Counted from the first letter of the stretch, positions 25,701-34,984 are shown. The stretch: 64,000 nucleotides of DNA from Phycisphaerae bacterium (GCA_014192545.1 BJHL01000002.1:574863-638862), one strand, 5' to 3'. Program-made: numbers and translations. The notes: generated by a model not told the origin, from the sequence alone.

Positions 25701-27704
25701 GTGACGTTTCTCGCACCGTTCCCCGCCATCATCGCTGCATGCATCTGCGTGCCCGCGCTCCTCGCGCTCTATCTGCTCAAACTGCGTCGCAGGCCCGTGC
25801 GCGTAGGTAGCGTTCTCTTCTGGCCCAAAGCCAGCGAAGACACGCAAGCCAACGTCCCCCTTCGCATGATTCGCCCCAGCCTGCTGCTGCTGCTGCACCT
25901 GCTCGCGCTCGCCGGCTTGCTCTTCGCGTTTGCACGCCCCGCAATTTCTGGTGACGCCGCCGACTCGCAGCGCATCGTGCTTCTCATCGACAATTCCGCC
26001 AGCATGTCCGCCATCGACGCAGCAGGCCAGCCTACACGCCTCGAACGTGCCAAACTCCGCGCCAAGCAGCTCGCTCGCGAAAGCCGCACCATCACCGGCT
26101 CCCGCGCCGTCGCCGTCGCCAGCTTTGCTCTCTCGCCCGAAGCTCGTTCTGGCTTTACCAACGCCGGCAGCATCGCCAACGCCGCCATTGACGCAATCGA
26201 ACCCACCGATCAACCTGGCGATCTCTCCGCCGCGCTCGCAATGATCGAAACGCTCGCATCAACCAACGCCGAAAATGATGCCACGCAAGAGCCTCCCACC
26301 ATCATCCTGCTCAGCGACGGCAGCTTCGCCGCAACCGAGAACGCCCTCGCCGCCCGCTCATCAGTCCGCTTCGAACGCATCGGCCCCGCCGAAACTGCTT
26401 CGCTCGACAACGTCGGCATCACCGCTTTCGCCGTGCGTCGCGACGCCACCAACCTGCAAACCATTCGCATCTTCGCGCGTTTGCAAAGTCTGCAACCGGG
26501 CCTTGATGTCCCTCTCACGCTCGCTCACGACGGCAATGTCATCGAACGCCGCGCAGTTCGTATCGGCACCGCCGAGTCCACGTCTCCCGCTGAATACGAA
26601 CTCTCGCTCGACCTCACCGACTTACCCGCAGGCGTCATGACTCTCGCGATTGATCGCGACGACGCGCTCACTAGCGACAATCTCGCAAGTGCCGTCTTGC
26701 CACCTGCCACAGCCCCTCGCATCATCGTCGTGCGCGAAGCCACACCCACGAGCCAAGGCCCGCGCAACGCCACCTTCCTCCTAACCGACGTCCTCGAAGA
26801 ACTCCGCCCGCAGTCGCTCCGTGTCCTCACGCCCGCCGCACTCGCACAAGACGCAACCGACGCCAGTTTCGCAAGCTCCGTCGACCTGCTCGTCTTCGAC
26901 AGCATTTCTCCCAGCAAACTCGGCAACATCGCAGCCTCGCCCCAGAACATCCCCACCCTGAGCTTCGGCTCCCCACCATCGCTGCCAAGCCTCACCGTCT
27001 CCGCACCCTCACCCGTGCGCGAAGCCAGCATCTTCTGGAATCGCGAGCATCCACTCATGCGTGGCGTCACGCTCGACGCCCTCACCGTTGCCAAAGCCCG
27101 CGATGTCACCATCGCCGACAACGCAGCAACAACAACCCGCTTCGAAGCCATCGCCCGCAGCGACAATCGCCCGCTCATCGCCCTCTCGCAAGTCGGCAAC
27201 ACCGAGCACATCCTCGTCACCTTCGACCTCATCGACAGCAACTGGCCCCTGCAAGCTGGCTTTCCGATTTTCGTCGCCAACGCCGCCGACTACCTCACGC
27301 GCAGCACCCAGCGCATCAACGCCGCTGCATTTTCCACCGCGCAGCTCGCCTCCGTCATGCTCGCTCGCACCACAGGCGTCACCATCGCCGGACCAATCGA
27401 CATCACGCCCCCCACCCTCACCCAGCAACAACCCGGCACCATCTCCCTCGGCCACATCCCGCGCGCCGGCATCTACATCGTCAAAGGCGCCGGCCCCACC
27501 AGCGACCGCGCCGTCGCCATCAACCTCATCAACCCACTTGAATCTTCGCTCGCCTCGCCCCAGCAAGTACAAGTCGATGGCAAGCCCATCGAAACCATCA
27601 CCACCGGCTCAGGCCAACGCGAAATCTGGCACTGGTTCGTGCTCGCCGCCTTCGCGCTGCTCGCCGTTGAATGGATGGTCTACGCCGCCCGCGTTCGCGC
27701 GTGA
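25701..27704 (+). CDS. BatA N-terminal and VWA-domain membrane protein
   Basis: A 667-residue protein. The N-terminus has the BatA arrangement: a membrane segment, the motif LYLLKLRRRPVRVGSVLFW, and a second membrane segment (LLLLLHLLALAGLLFAFARP). A von Willebrand A domain follows, with an intact MIDAS start LLIDNSASMS (Asp-x-Ser-x-Ser) near residue 95 and ILLSDGSFA later. A long extracytoplasmic region ends in a last membrane segment (WHWFVLAAFALLAVEWMVY). In planctomycetes such proteins usually stand beside MoxR ATPases and DUF58 proteins; none is present here. The start is GTG 25701. Confidence 0.85.
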   Translation: MTFLAPFPAIIAACICVPALLALYLLKLRRRPVRVGSVLFWPKASEDTQANVPLRMIRPSLLLLLHLLALAGLLFAFARPAISGDAADSQRIVLLIDNSASMSAIDAAGQPTRLERAKLRAKQLARESRTITGSRAVAVASFALSPEARSGFTNAGSIANAAIDAIEPTDQPGDLSAALAMIETLASTNAENDATQEPPTIILLSDGSFAATENALAARSSVRFERIGPAETASLDNVGITAFAVRRDATNLQTIRIFARLQSLQPGLDVPLTLAHDGNVIERRAVRIGTAESTSPAEYELSLDLTDLPAGVMTLAIDRDDALTSDNLASAVLPPATAPRIIVVREATPTSQGPRNATFLLTDVLEELRPQSLRVLTPAALAQDATDASFASSVDLLVFDSISPSKLGNIAASPQNIPTLSFGSPPSLPSLTVSAPSPVREASIFWNREHPLMRGVTLDALTVAKARDVTIADNAATTTRFEAIARSDNRPLIALSQVGNTEHILVTFDLIDSNWPLQAGFPIFVANAADYLTRSTQRINAAAFSTAQLASVMLARTTGVTIAGPIDITPPTLTQQQPGTISLGHIPRAGIYIVKGAGPTSDRAVAINLINPLESSLASPQQVQVDGKPIETITTGSGQREIWHWFVLAAFALLAVEWMVYAARVRA

Positions 27705-27720
27705 ACACACTTGCAATCAC

Positions 27721-29115
27721 TCACGTCCGCCATGGCCCCATGATCGCCAGCGTCAGTCCATTGCCCTGAATGTTCACAAACATCGTCGTGCCATCCGGAC
27801 TGAAGTTCACGCCCGCAAACTCACTCTCACTCGCCGCGTTGCGGGCAAACACATAAGGCTGGCCGTCCTTCGTGATGCCCACAAGCCGATTGCCAGGTTC
27901 CACATCGCCGCCCACGCTGTCCTCGCACACAATCAAATCTCCCCAAGGCGAAACCGTGAGGTTGTCGGCGTTCTCAATCAAGTGCCCGTCGTTGGGCTCA
28001 ACAAACAACTCCAGCACGCCCTTCGCAGCGTTGCTCGCATCAGGCATGTAACGCCAAATCTGCCCCTTCTGCGCAACGCCGCCCGTCGTCGCCGCAAAGT
28101 ACACACTGTCATGTCCCCACCACATGCCTTCGCCTCTCGCAAATCGCATCGCCCCCGCGCGGAACCCATCCACGCGCAGATCATCCGTATCGCGATCTAC
28201 ATTCTCCAGCGCAACCCACTCTACTTCAATCTTCGTGCCCACCCCAATCACATCACTCCCCGCTTTGCGATTGCTCGTGTCCAGCCCGGGCTTGGCTCGC
28301 CACATCATCGCCTCAAGCTTGCCACCCTTGTACAACTTGCCCGGCTCCTTGGGCGTGAATCGATAAATCAACCCGTGCTCGATGTCCTCCGTCAAGTACA
28401 CCGTCCCCGTGCGCGGATCCAGCGCCACCGCCTCATGCTTGAACCGTCCCATCTCGCGAATCGGCACCGCATCCGTCAGCTTCATCTCCGCCGACGCCGG
28501 CACCTCAAACACATACCCGTGATTTCGCAGCGCACCCTCATCCCCCTTGTTCGCCACATCTTCTTCGCACGTCAGCCACGAGCCCCAAGGCGTCGGCCCG
28601 CCCGCACAGTTGCGATTCGTCCCCAGCAAACTCGCAAACTCGCGAATCTTCCGCTGCGATTTGGTGTCGTACACAATCGTCGTGCATCCACCCAAGCTCG
28701 GTCGCTTGCTTCCAATATCAAATAACTTGCTCGGATCAACCTTCCCCAGCAGTTCGTTCTGTTCACCAAACGGCCCGCGCTTGGCCGAGCCTGCTTCCAG
28801 TTCGTGATTACACACAATCAGCGTCAACCCCTCAGGCCCCGGAAAACTCGCCATGCCATCAGGCTGTCCGGGCATGAAAAGTCCATCCGCCATCACATCG
28901 CCACGCCGACTCACGACGCTGTACGTAAACCCCGCCGGCAGATCGAGCACCCCCAGCGCATCCTTCACCAGCGGCCCATAGCCAATTCCCGATCGCGCAA
29001 CATCCTCCACCAGCGACGCAAACGCCGCGTTGCGTTCCCGGCTCAACATCGCCAGTCCCGCAAAGCCCGCTGAGAACGCAATTCCGCGCTGCAAAAAGTG
29101 GCGTCGAGTGTGCAT
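27721..29115 (-). CDS. PhoX-family (DUF839) phosphatase, Tat-exported
   Basis: A 464-residue protein. The N-terminus TRRHFLQRGIAFSAGFAGLA is a twin-arginine signal. The body is the propeller of PhoX phosphatases: GLTLIVCNHELE, CTTIVYDTKSQRKI, NCAGGPTPWGSWLTCEEDV (a highly conserved metal-site segment), GRFKHEAVALDPRTGTVYLTED, and SPWGDLIVCEDS. PhoX enzymes are calcium/iron phosphatases releasing phosphate in the periplasm. Starts at ATG 29113-29115. Convergent with the BatA gene, separated by 16 nt. Substrate not deducible. Confidence 0.85.
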   Translation of the reverse strand: MHTRRHFLQRGIAFSAGFAGLAMLSRERNAAFASLVEDVARSGIGYGPLVKDALGVLDLPAGFTYSVVSRRGDVMADGLFMPGQPDGMASFPGPEGLTLIVCNHELEAGSAKRGPFGEQNELLGKVDPSKLFDIGSKRPSLGGCTTIVYDTKSQRKIREFASLLGTNRNCAGGPTPWGSWLTCEEDVANKGDEGALRNHGYVFEVPASAEMKLTDAVPIREMGRFKHEAVALDPRTGTVYLTEDIEHGLIYRFTPKEPGKLYKGGKLEAMMWRAKPGLDTSNRKAGSDVIGVGTKIEVEWVALENVDRDTDDLRVDGFRAGAMRFARGEGMWWGHDSVYFAATTGGVAQKGQIWRYMPDASNAAKGVLELFVEPNDGHLIENADNLTVSPWGDLIVCEDSVGGDVEPGNRLVGITKDGQPYVFARNAASESEFAGVNFSPDGTTMFVNIQGNGLTLAIMGPWRT

Positions 29116-29299
29116 GCAAGATCGTTAGCACGTCGTCACCACAAAACGAGTCGCTTCGCGCGATCTTCGCAACTATCCGCAACTATCTCGGCAAAAATCG
29201 CTACAACCCAAGCTACCTCCTGCCTGAAACCCGTGAAGCAGATGTGCCAACTACCATTACAGAAGTCGTCACTGGTCGTCATTACGAAAGGGGCCTCGC

Positions 29300-30568
29300 A
29301 TGCGTTTGCTCGCCGCCGTCTCACTCTCGCTCGCACTCTCCTTCGCCGCCTTTGCGTCGCCCCCGGTCTTCTCCAAGACCTCCTACGCCGACGCCATCAA
29401 AACCAATGCCACCGACGGCAAACTCCTCATCATCAAAGGCACCGCCGTCTGGTGCGGCCCCTGCAAGCAAATGGACAAGACCACCTGGGTTGATGAGAAA
29501 GTCGTGCAGTTCGTCAAAGACAACGGCGTCGCCATCGCCGTCGATGTTGACGACCAGCCCGACGTCGCCAAGACCCTCTCCATCGAAGCCATGCCCACCA
29601 TGATCATCTTCAAGGATGGCAAAGAGCTCGATCGCACAGTCGGCTTTCAAAGTGCCGACAAACTGCTGGGCTGGTTCGACAACGTAAAGGCCGGCAAGAC
29701 CAACGCCGCCATCATGCGAGAAAAAGCTGGCAAACGCGTCGGCCCCGACGGCAAAGTCAACATCCAAGAGCGTCTCGAAGTCGCCAGAGGTCTTACGCAA
29801 GCCCGCGACTTTGACAAAGCCCTCGAAGAATACGTCTGGCTCTGGAACAACATGCTCGAACACGAATTTGCTTACGTCGGCGTTCGCGGCAGCTTCATGG
29901 CAAGTGAAATGGAAGAACTCGCCAAGCGTCACGAGCCCGCCATGAAGACCTTCACCGACATGCGCGACACCCTCGCCGCTTCGCTCAAAGAGAAAAAATC
30001 TTTCCAAAAGTTCGACGACTGGGTTGTGCTCAATCAAGTCGTCGGCGACACGGCTGCCACGCTCGCATGGTTTGACCGCGTCAAGAACGACCCCGCCGCG
30101 AAAACATGGGTTGATCGGAGCTGGTTCCGCTTCGAACAACTGCTCGAAGCCGAAGGCCGCTGGGCCGACATGGGCTCACGATTGAACGTCAAACAGTTCC
30201 TCGCCATGCAAAAGATGGAGCGAAATACGCTCAACGCCATGCCCCCGCGCGGCGATGCCCAACAACAAGCCATGATGCGAGAAGTGCACGACAACAGGTT
30301 CCGCGAGAGCTTCGCCAAAACCCACATGGCCCTGCTCGCCGCCGATCGCGAAGCCGACGCACAAGAACTCGCCGATGAACTGCTCAAAGAACTCGACGAT
30401 ACCGAATCGCGCGTTTCACTCGTCACGATGGTCGTTGACTCCGGCTACGCCAAACCCTGGCACACCACTTTCCTCGACGACGCCGACACCAATTCCCCCG
30501 ACACCACAAACGAACGCATCGAACTCCGCCGCCGCCTCGAACGAGCCCTCGCCGCGACAAAGAAGTAA
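29300..30568 (+). CDS. Exported thioredoxin-fold protein with helical C-terminal domain
   Basis: A 422-residue protein with a signal peptide (1-19). Residues 22-130 form a thioredoxin domain with an intact active site WCGPC (Cys52, Cys55) and the cis-Pro segment IEAMPTMIIF. The remaining 290 residues are predicted helical and TPR-like (LEVARGLTQARDFDKALEEY, RFEQLLEAEGRWADMG) and are not a standard partner of thioredoxins. It probably acts on periplasmic disulfides. GAAAGGGG lies about 7 nt before the ATG. It diverges from the PhoX gene. Confidence 0.8.
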   Translation: MRLLAAVSLSLALSFAAFASPPVFSKTSYADAIKTNATDGKLLIIKGTAVWCGPCKQMDKTTWVDEKVVQFVKDNGVAIAVDVDDQPDVAKTLSIEAMPTMIIFKDGKELDRTVGFQSADKLLGWFDNVKAGKTNAAIMREKAGKRVGPDGKVNIQERLEVARGLTQARDFDKALEEYVWLWNNMLEHEFAYVGVRGSFMASEMEELAKRHEPAMKTFTDMRDTLAASLKEKKSFQKFDDWVVLNQVVGDTAATLAWFDRVKNDPAAKTWVDRSWFRFEQLLEAEGRWADMGSRLNVKQFLAMQKMERNTLNAMPPRGDAQQQAMMREVHDNRFRESFAKTHMALLAADREADAQELADELLKELDDTESRVSLVTMVVDSGYAKPWHTTFLDDADTNSPDTTNERIELRRRLERALAATKK

Positions 30569-30665
30569 CCCCACCCGCTCCGCAGTAAACATCCAAACAC
30601 CCCCTGCCCAAAGACAGCCGCCCCACAACGCGCCTGTCTTTTCTCATTCCTACCTTGCCCCTCAA

Positions 30666-30730
30666 CTCGCTCCCCCGCTCCCTCGCTTCCTCGCTCTTCT
30701 CTTTTCGCTTTTCGCTTTATCGCTTTGTCT
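30666..30730 (+). repeat. Pyrimidine-rich tandem array before a start codon
   Basis: Successive words of about 8 bp on the CGCT core: CTCGCTCC, CTCGCTTC, then CGCTTTT, CGCTTTAT, CGCTTTGTCT. It ends 5 nt before the glycosyltransferase ATG. It shares CTCCCTCGCTTCCTCGCT with the array at 54898 and CTTTATCGCT with the minus strand of the array at 60427. Confidence 0.6.
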
Positions 30731-30735
30731 CCCCC

Positions 30736-31602
30736 ATGCCCTCCACCACCCTCATCCTCACCACCCACAACAGCCCACGCGCCTTGGGGTTCGTCCTCCA
30801 CGGCCTTGCCCGCCAAGACTTCCGCGACTTCGCGATCCTCATCGCCGACGACGGTTCTCGCGACGACAACCGCGCTGCCGTCGCCACCATCTGCACCGCC
30901 CTCGCACCACGCTTTGAGCATCCAATCCGCCACGTCTGGCAACCCCACCGCGGCTGGTACGGCAAGGCCAGCATCGTCAACAAAGCCATCACGCTCGCCC
31001 AGACCGACTACCTCATCCTCGCCGATGGCGACGTCGTCCCGCGCCACGACTACATCCGCACCCACTGGGAACTCAAACGCCCCAACACCTTCCTCGCCGG
31101 CGGCGACTTCCGTCTGAACGACGCCGCCACCAAAGCACTCACCTTCGCCGACATCGACTCAGGCCTTGCCTTCACGCCCCAGCACCTACTCAGCATCGGC
31201 CAAACAAAAACACGCAAGTTCATCAAACTCCGCCCACGCAACTGGTTCACTGAACTCTTCGACCGCATCAACATCAGCCCCGCGCGCTGGAGCGGCAGCA
31301 ACGCAAGCTGCTGGCGCGACCTGCTCATCAAAGTCAACGGCTTCGATGAGAGCTTCAAAAGCTGGGGCAAAGACGACACCGAACTCGGCACACGCCTCTG
31401 GAACGCCGGCGTCAAAAGTCGCCACGTTCGCCACAACGCCATCTGCATGCACCTGTATCACGGCGAAGGCCGCTTCACGCCCGAAGGCCGCGCAACCAAC
31501 TTGGGGCTGCTCGCCGAAACCCAGCGCACCAAACGCACCCAAGCACGCATCGGCATCCAGCAAATAATCAACGACTACGAAGTGCGCACGTACAGCGCGT
31601 AA
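30736..31602 (+). CDS. Family 2 glycosyltransferase
   Basis: A 288-residue GT-A enzyme: TTLILTTHNSPRALGFVLHGL (nucleotide-binding strand and helix), ILIADDGSRDD, YLILADGDVVPRHDY (the DxD metal site), and the C-terminal acceptor half with SGSNASCWRDLLIKVNGFDE, which carries GFDESFKSWGKDDTELGTR typical of the galactosyltransferase-type C-terminal domain. It probably transfers a hexose to a surface polysaccharide in the cytoplasm or at the inner membrane. It starts at ATG 30736, preceded by a pyrimidine-rich array rather than a ribosome site. Confidence 0.8.
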   Translation: MPSTTLILTTHNSPRALGFVLHGLARQDFRDFAILIADDGSRDDNRAAVATICTALAPRFEHPIRHVWQPHRGWYGKASIVNKAITLAQTDYLILADGDVVPRHDYIRTHWELKRPNTFLAGGDFRLNDAATKALTFADIDSGLAFTPQHLLSIGQTKTRKFIKLRPRNWFTELFDRINISPARWSGSNASCWRDLLIKVNGFDESFKSWGKDDTELGTRLWNAGVKSRHVRHNAICMHLYHGEGRFTPEGRATNLGLLAETQRTKRTQARIGIQQIINDYEVRTYSA

Positions 31603-31792
31603 CGCTCGATAACTGCTCGACAGCCGAACGATCTCGACTACCGAATAACGGGGGCATTCCGCACAACGATCACTGATTTCAATCAGTCACTCAAGCTCCT
31701 ATTGAGCCAGCACACGCAATGTCCGATCCCACTCCCGTGCGGTTGCACCTCGGGAGCTTCACCGGGGACGACGTTCTCAAGGAGTTTGCAAA

Positions 31793-32896
31793 ATGCTGAA
31801 GAATCAACTGTTCAAACATCGCATGCTGTTGGCCATCATCGCAGGATCCGCATGCGCTCTGAGCGCATACGCCAGCGACGATCACGGCCACGCCGCACCC
31901 AAAGACGACCACGCACCCGCCGCTGAAAAGCACAATGCCGTGCCAGCCCCCACCGAAACCGCCAAGCCCAAGCGCCGTCCCGCGAAGTTGAAGACTGCCG
32001 CGAAGGATGACAGCAAGGCCGACGCAAAAACCGCAGGCGATGCCCATGGCGAAGCCGCGAGTGAAAAGAACAACGAAAAGACCAACGACAAAACCACCAA
32101 AACCGACGCTCCCAGCGAAGCCAAGATCGATACCTCCGCTTCCGACAACCTCGACGAACCCGCCGCGACCACGACGCCAGTCGCGCATGCGTCCGGCAAA
32201 CTCACCGCCGACGATGCCCTCAAAATGCTCACCGAAGGCAACCAACGCTGGGCCAGCAACACCTCGCAGAACCCCAGTTGCGACAACGAGCAACGCAGCG
32301 AACAAGCCGCAGGCCAAACTCCCTTCGTGACCATCCTCACCTGCGCCGACTCACGCATCCCCGTCGAGCGCGTCTTTGATCGCGGCGTGGGTGAAGTCTT
32401 CACCATTCGCGTTGCAGGCAACGTCGCAGGCGACAGCGAAACCGGCACCATCGAATACGGCTTGGGCCACCTGCACACCAAGTTGCTCGTCGTCATGGGC
32501 CACACCAAGTGCGGCGCAGTCAAAGCCTGCGTCGACGGCGCCCAAAACGGCGCACTCCACGGCAAAGTCCGCGACCTCGTCGCCAGCATCGAACCTTCCG
32601 TCGAACGCGCCAAGCGCAACAACCCCAACGCCGAGCCCGCTGACCTCGTCAACCTCGCCGTCAAAGAAAACGTCTGGCAAGGCGTCTACAACCTCATGAC
32701 GTCCAGCACCGAAATCCGCGATCTCATCAGCAAAGGCGAAGTCAAAGTCGTCGGCGCCATCTACGACATCCAATCCGGCAAGGTCGAATTCCTGGGCGAA
32801 CACCCCTGGCAAAAAGAACTGCTCACCGCCCTCAACACAAATAGGGCCACCCCTGAGCCCGCCACCGCCGAAGCCACCGAAAAGCACGGCAACTGA
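31793..32896 (+). CDS. Exported beta-carbonic anhydrase with long disordered linker
   Basis: A 367-residue protein. A signal peptide (1-28) is followed by about 105 residues rich in His, Lys, Ala and Asp (disordered linker), then a complete beta-carbonic anhydrase domain (about 138-345). Zinc ligands and dyad are intact: TCADSRIP (Cys184, Asp186, Arg188) and GHTKCGAV (His237, Cys240). It interconverts CO2 and bicarbonate, apparently in the periplasm. AAGGAG lies 8 nt before the ATG and a strong terminator follows 34 nt after the stop, so it is transcribed alone. Confidence 0.9.
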   Translation: MLKNQLFKHRMLLAIIAGSACALSAYASDDHGHAAPKDDHAPAAEKHNAVPAPTETAKPKRRPAKLKTAAKDDSKADAKTAGDAHGEAASEKNNEKTNDKTTKTDAPSEAKIDTSASDNLDEPAATTTPVAHASGKLTADDALKMLTEGNQRWASNTSQNPSCDNEQRSEQAAGQTPFVTILTCADSRIPVERVFDRGVGEVFTIRVAGNVAGDSETGTIEYGLGHLHTKLLVVMGHTKCGAVKACVDGAQNGALHGKVRDLVASIEPSVERAKRNNPNAEPADLVNLAVKENVWQGVYNLMTSSTEIRDLISKGEVKVVGAIYDIQSGKVEFLGEHPWQKELLTALNTNRATPEPATAEATEKHGN

Positions 32897-32930
32897 TCAC
32901 TTCGCGTTGCGAATGCTTCAGTCCCACAAT

Positions 32931-32954
32931 CGCCCGCCACCCGCGGGCGTTTTT
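32931..32954 (+). terminator. Rho-independent terminator
   Basis: A perfect 7-bp GC stem CGCCCGC/GCGGGCG with loop CACCC is followed by five T. It ends the carbonic anhydrase transcript. Confidence 0.85.
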
Positions 32955-33022
32955 GATTTCGTAGCCGCTCAAGATCGACAATCAACCTCAGTTTGTCGCT
33001 TTGCCATTTTCGCTTTGCCCTT

Positions 33023-33028
33023 TACCAT
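33023..33028 (+). promoter_or_regulatory. Putative leaderless -10 box TACCAT
   Basis: TACCAT, 5 nt (CCCCC) before the ATG at 33034. It is preceded by a pyrimidine-rich repeat (32993-33022, words CGCTTTGCC and CGCTTTGCC) like those before the starts at 30736, 54954 and 60409. Confidence 0.6.
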
Positions 33029-33033
33029 CCCCC

Positions 33034-33780
33034 ATGTCCCTCGCCACCCTCACCACCGCTGATCGCATCGCCACACTCACCCTCCGCCGCACCGACGCAC
33101 GCAACGCTCTTTCCCTCGATCTCCTCCAAGCCCTCCACTCGCGCGTCGACGAACTCTTCACGCTCCCCAACATCTCCGTCTGCATGATCACCGGCGAAGG
33201 CAAAGCCTTCTGCGCAGGCATGGACCTCAAAGCCGTCCTCGACAACCCGCCCAAAGCTCGCGAACTCCTTCACTCACTCGCCGATCTCACACTCAAGATC
33301 CGCCGCCTCCCCATGGTCACGCTCGCCAAAGTCAACGGCGCCGCCATCGGTGGCGGCTGCGGCCTCGCCTGCGTCTGCGACATCGCCATCACCCACGCCG
33401 ACAGCAAAATGGGCTATCCCGAAGTCGATCTGGGCGTCTGCCCCGCCGTCGTCGCACCATGGCTCGTGAAAAAAATCGGCTCAGGTCGCGCCCGCCGCGT
33501 CCTGCTCACGGGTGGACTCATGTCAGGCCAAGAAGCCCACACCATCGGCATCGTCGATCACATCGTCGCAACCGCCGCCGACCTTGACGCTGCAAGCGAT
33601 GACCTCATCAAACGCCTCGCCCAAGCCGGCCCCCACGCCCTCCGCGCCACCAAAGAACTCCTCAACACCATCGACGCCAGCACCGACGCAACGCTCGTCA
33701 AACGAGGCGCCGACCTCAGCGCAGATGTTCTACAAACCCCCCAAACCCAAGCCGCCCTAAGAAACAAACTAAGCAAGTAA
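33034..33780 (+). CDS. Enoyl-CoA hydratase/isomerase family protein
   Basis: A 248-residue crotonase-fold enzyme. The oxyanion-hole segments are clear: EGKAFCAGMDLKAVLD and VNGAAIGGGCGLACVCDIAI. Glu at the hydratase position is replaced in the stretch MGYPEVDLGVCPAVVAPWLV, where only one Glu (PEVDLG) remains. It acts on a CoA thioester in the cytoplasm, for example in fatty-acid or amino-acid breakdown, but the substrate is unknown. It starts at ATG 33034 and is convergent with rsmG, with a tandem array in the 55-nt gap. Confidence 0.85.
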   Translation: MSLATLTTADRIATLTLRRTDARNALSLDLLQALHSRVDELFTLPNISVCMITGEGKAFCAGMDLKAVLDNPPKARELLHSLADLTLKIRRLPMVTLAKVNGAAIGGGCGLACVCDIAITHADSKMGYPEVDLGVCPAVVAPWLVKKIGSGRARRVLLTGGLMSGQEAHTIGIVDHIVATAADLDAASDDLIKRLAQAGPHALRATKELLNTIDASTDATLVKRGADLSADVLQTPQTQAALRNKLSK

Positions 33781-33819
33781 CAAGCGATTCCCGGCTCCCC
33801 ACCACGAATGCCGCCGCCA

Positions 33820-33843
33820 TCACTTCGTCACTTCGTCACTTCT
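33820..33843 (-). repeat. 8-bp tandem array covering the rsmG stop codon
   Basis: Read on the minus strand, units GAAGTGAC are repeated (GAAGTGAC, GAAGTGAC, GAAGTGAT). The TGA of the first unit is the rsmG stop (33836-33838). The same arrangement (AAGAAG, TGA, CGAAGT) ends the phosphatase remnant at 8196. Confidence 0.7.
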
Positions 33844-34891
33844 TCTTGTTCTTCCCCGCATTCACCCGCTCCGCCCGCGGATACAACCTCGGAGTCGCCA
33901 CCCGCTTCTCCAAAATCACAATCTGCCCCGTCGGCGTCGCCGCCACTGCGTTCACCACAACTTTTATCTCGTGCAGCGTCTTGCTGGCTGCTTCCACTTC
34001 CTGCTGCGCCTGCGCACCCTTTATCAGCGCAACCACGCCATTCACTTTCGCAAACCCAACCGCCATTTCCGCCAACGTATCAAGCTGCCCCACCGCCCGC
34101 GCCACAACCACATCAAACTGCTCGCGGTACCCGCCATCGCGCGTCACCTTCCCCGCAAAATCCCGCCGCACACCAATATCGTGCGCAAGCTGCTCCGCCC
34201 GCCCCGTCACCGCATCCACATTCTTCAGCCCAAGCCGCGCACACGCCGCTTGCACAAACGCAATCTTCTTCGCCGTCCCATCCAGCAACGTAAACCGCAG
34301 ATGCGGCATGCAAATCGCCAGCGGCACCCCAGGCAGCCCCGCCCCCGTACCAATATCCAGCACGCGCGCCCCTTCCGGCAAATCCGCCAGCACGCCCATC
34401 AGCGTCAACGAATCCAACACATGCCGCTGCCACGCCTGCTCGCTGTCAGTAATCGCCGTCAAATTCACCCGCTCATTCGCCACCGCGATGCACGCCAAAA
34501 ACGTCCCCAGCTTCTCAATATCACTCGCATCAAACTCAACGCCAAACGCCCCCGCGCGCTCAGCGACCCACGCCGGCGCCGCCAACGCCTTCACCGCCGA
34601 AAAATCAAACGTCATCGCCTCGCGTGCAGGAACCTCGCGAACCTCGCGCACTTCCCCAGTCCCCTTCGCCCCGCCCCGCGCCCCATCTTTCGCCGCAGGC
34701 CCCGCAGCCGGCCTCGCCGAAGGCTTGGCCCCAGGCTTCGCCCGATGCTTGCCCCGACCTCCACCCGCCCCACCACCACCACCCGGCCCCGCCCCACGCA
34801 CACCCCCGCCACCGCCACCGCCACCACGAGGCGCAGTTCGCGAAGTCTTCCCATTTCCAGAACCAGATCGACGAGGTGCAGGTGTAGTCAC
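33836..34891 (-). CDS. rsmG: 16S rRNA m7G527 methyltransferase RsmG with Gly/Arg-rich extension
   Basis: A 351-residue protein if the GTG at 34889-34891 is used. The last 255 residues are RsmG (GidB): NERVNLTAITDSEQAWQRHV with the family's conserved HvlDSL, the SAM loop VLDIGTGAGLPGVPLAI, and ALIKG near the end. It methylates N7 of G527 in 16S rRNA. The first 90 residues are extraordinarily rich in Gly, Arg, Ala and Pro (runs of eight and five Gly) and are unusual for the family. If the extension is not translated, the start is ATG 34613-34615 (MTFDFSAVKALA). The C-terminus is Lys-rich. Confidence 0.85.
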   Translation of the reverse strand: MTTPAPRRSGSGNGKTSRTAPRGGGGGGGGVRGAGPGGGGGAGGGRGKHRAKPGAKPSARPAAGPAAKDGARGGAKGTGEVREVREVPAREAMTFDFSAVKALAAPAWVAERAGAFGVEFDASDIEKLGTFLACIAVANERVNLTAITDSEQAWQRHVLDSLTLMGVLADLPEGARVLDIGTGAGLPGVPLAICMPHLRFTLLDGTAKKIAFVQAACARLGLKNVDAVTGRAEQLAHDIGVRRDFAGKVTRDGGYREQFDVVVARAVGQLDTLAEMAVGFAKVNGVVALIKGAQAQQEVEAASKTLHEIKVVVNAVAATPTGQIVILEKRVATPRLYPRAERVNAGKNKKK

Positions 34892-34910
34892 AGGCGAGCG
34901 TAGGAAGAAG

Positions 34911-34973
34911 CAAGTGCCAGAGTGCAGAGTGCCAGAGTACGAAGGCACGAAGTGCCAAAGTGCAAACACGCAT
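34911..34973 (+). repeat. Short tandem array, AGTGCCAG type
   Basis: Words of about 8 bp: AGTGCCAG, AGTGCAG, AGTGCCAG, AGTACGAAG, GCACGAAG, TGCCAAAG, TGCAAAC. It is upstream of rsmG and shares the AGTG/CGAAG theme with the arrays at 8192 and 33820. Confidence 0.55.
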
Positions 34974-34984
34974 CTCCCCCAGTG

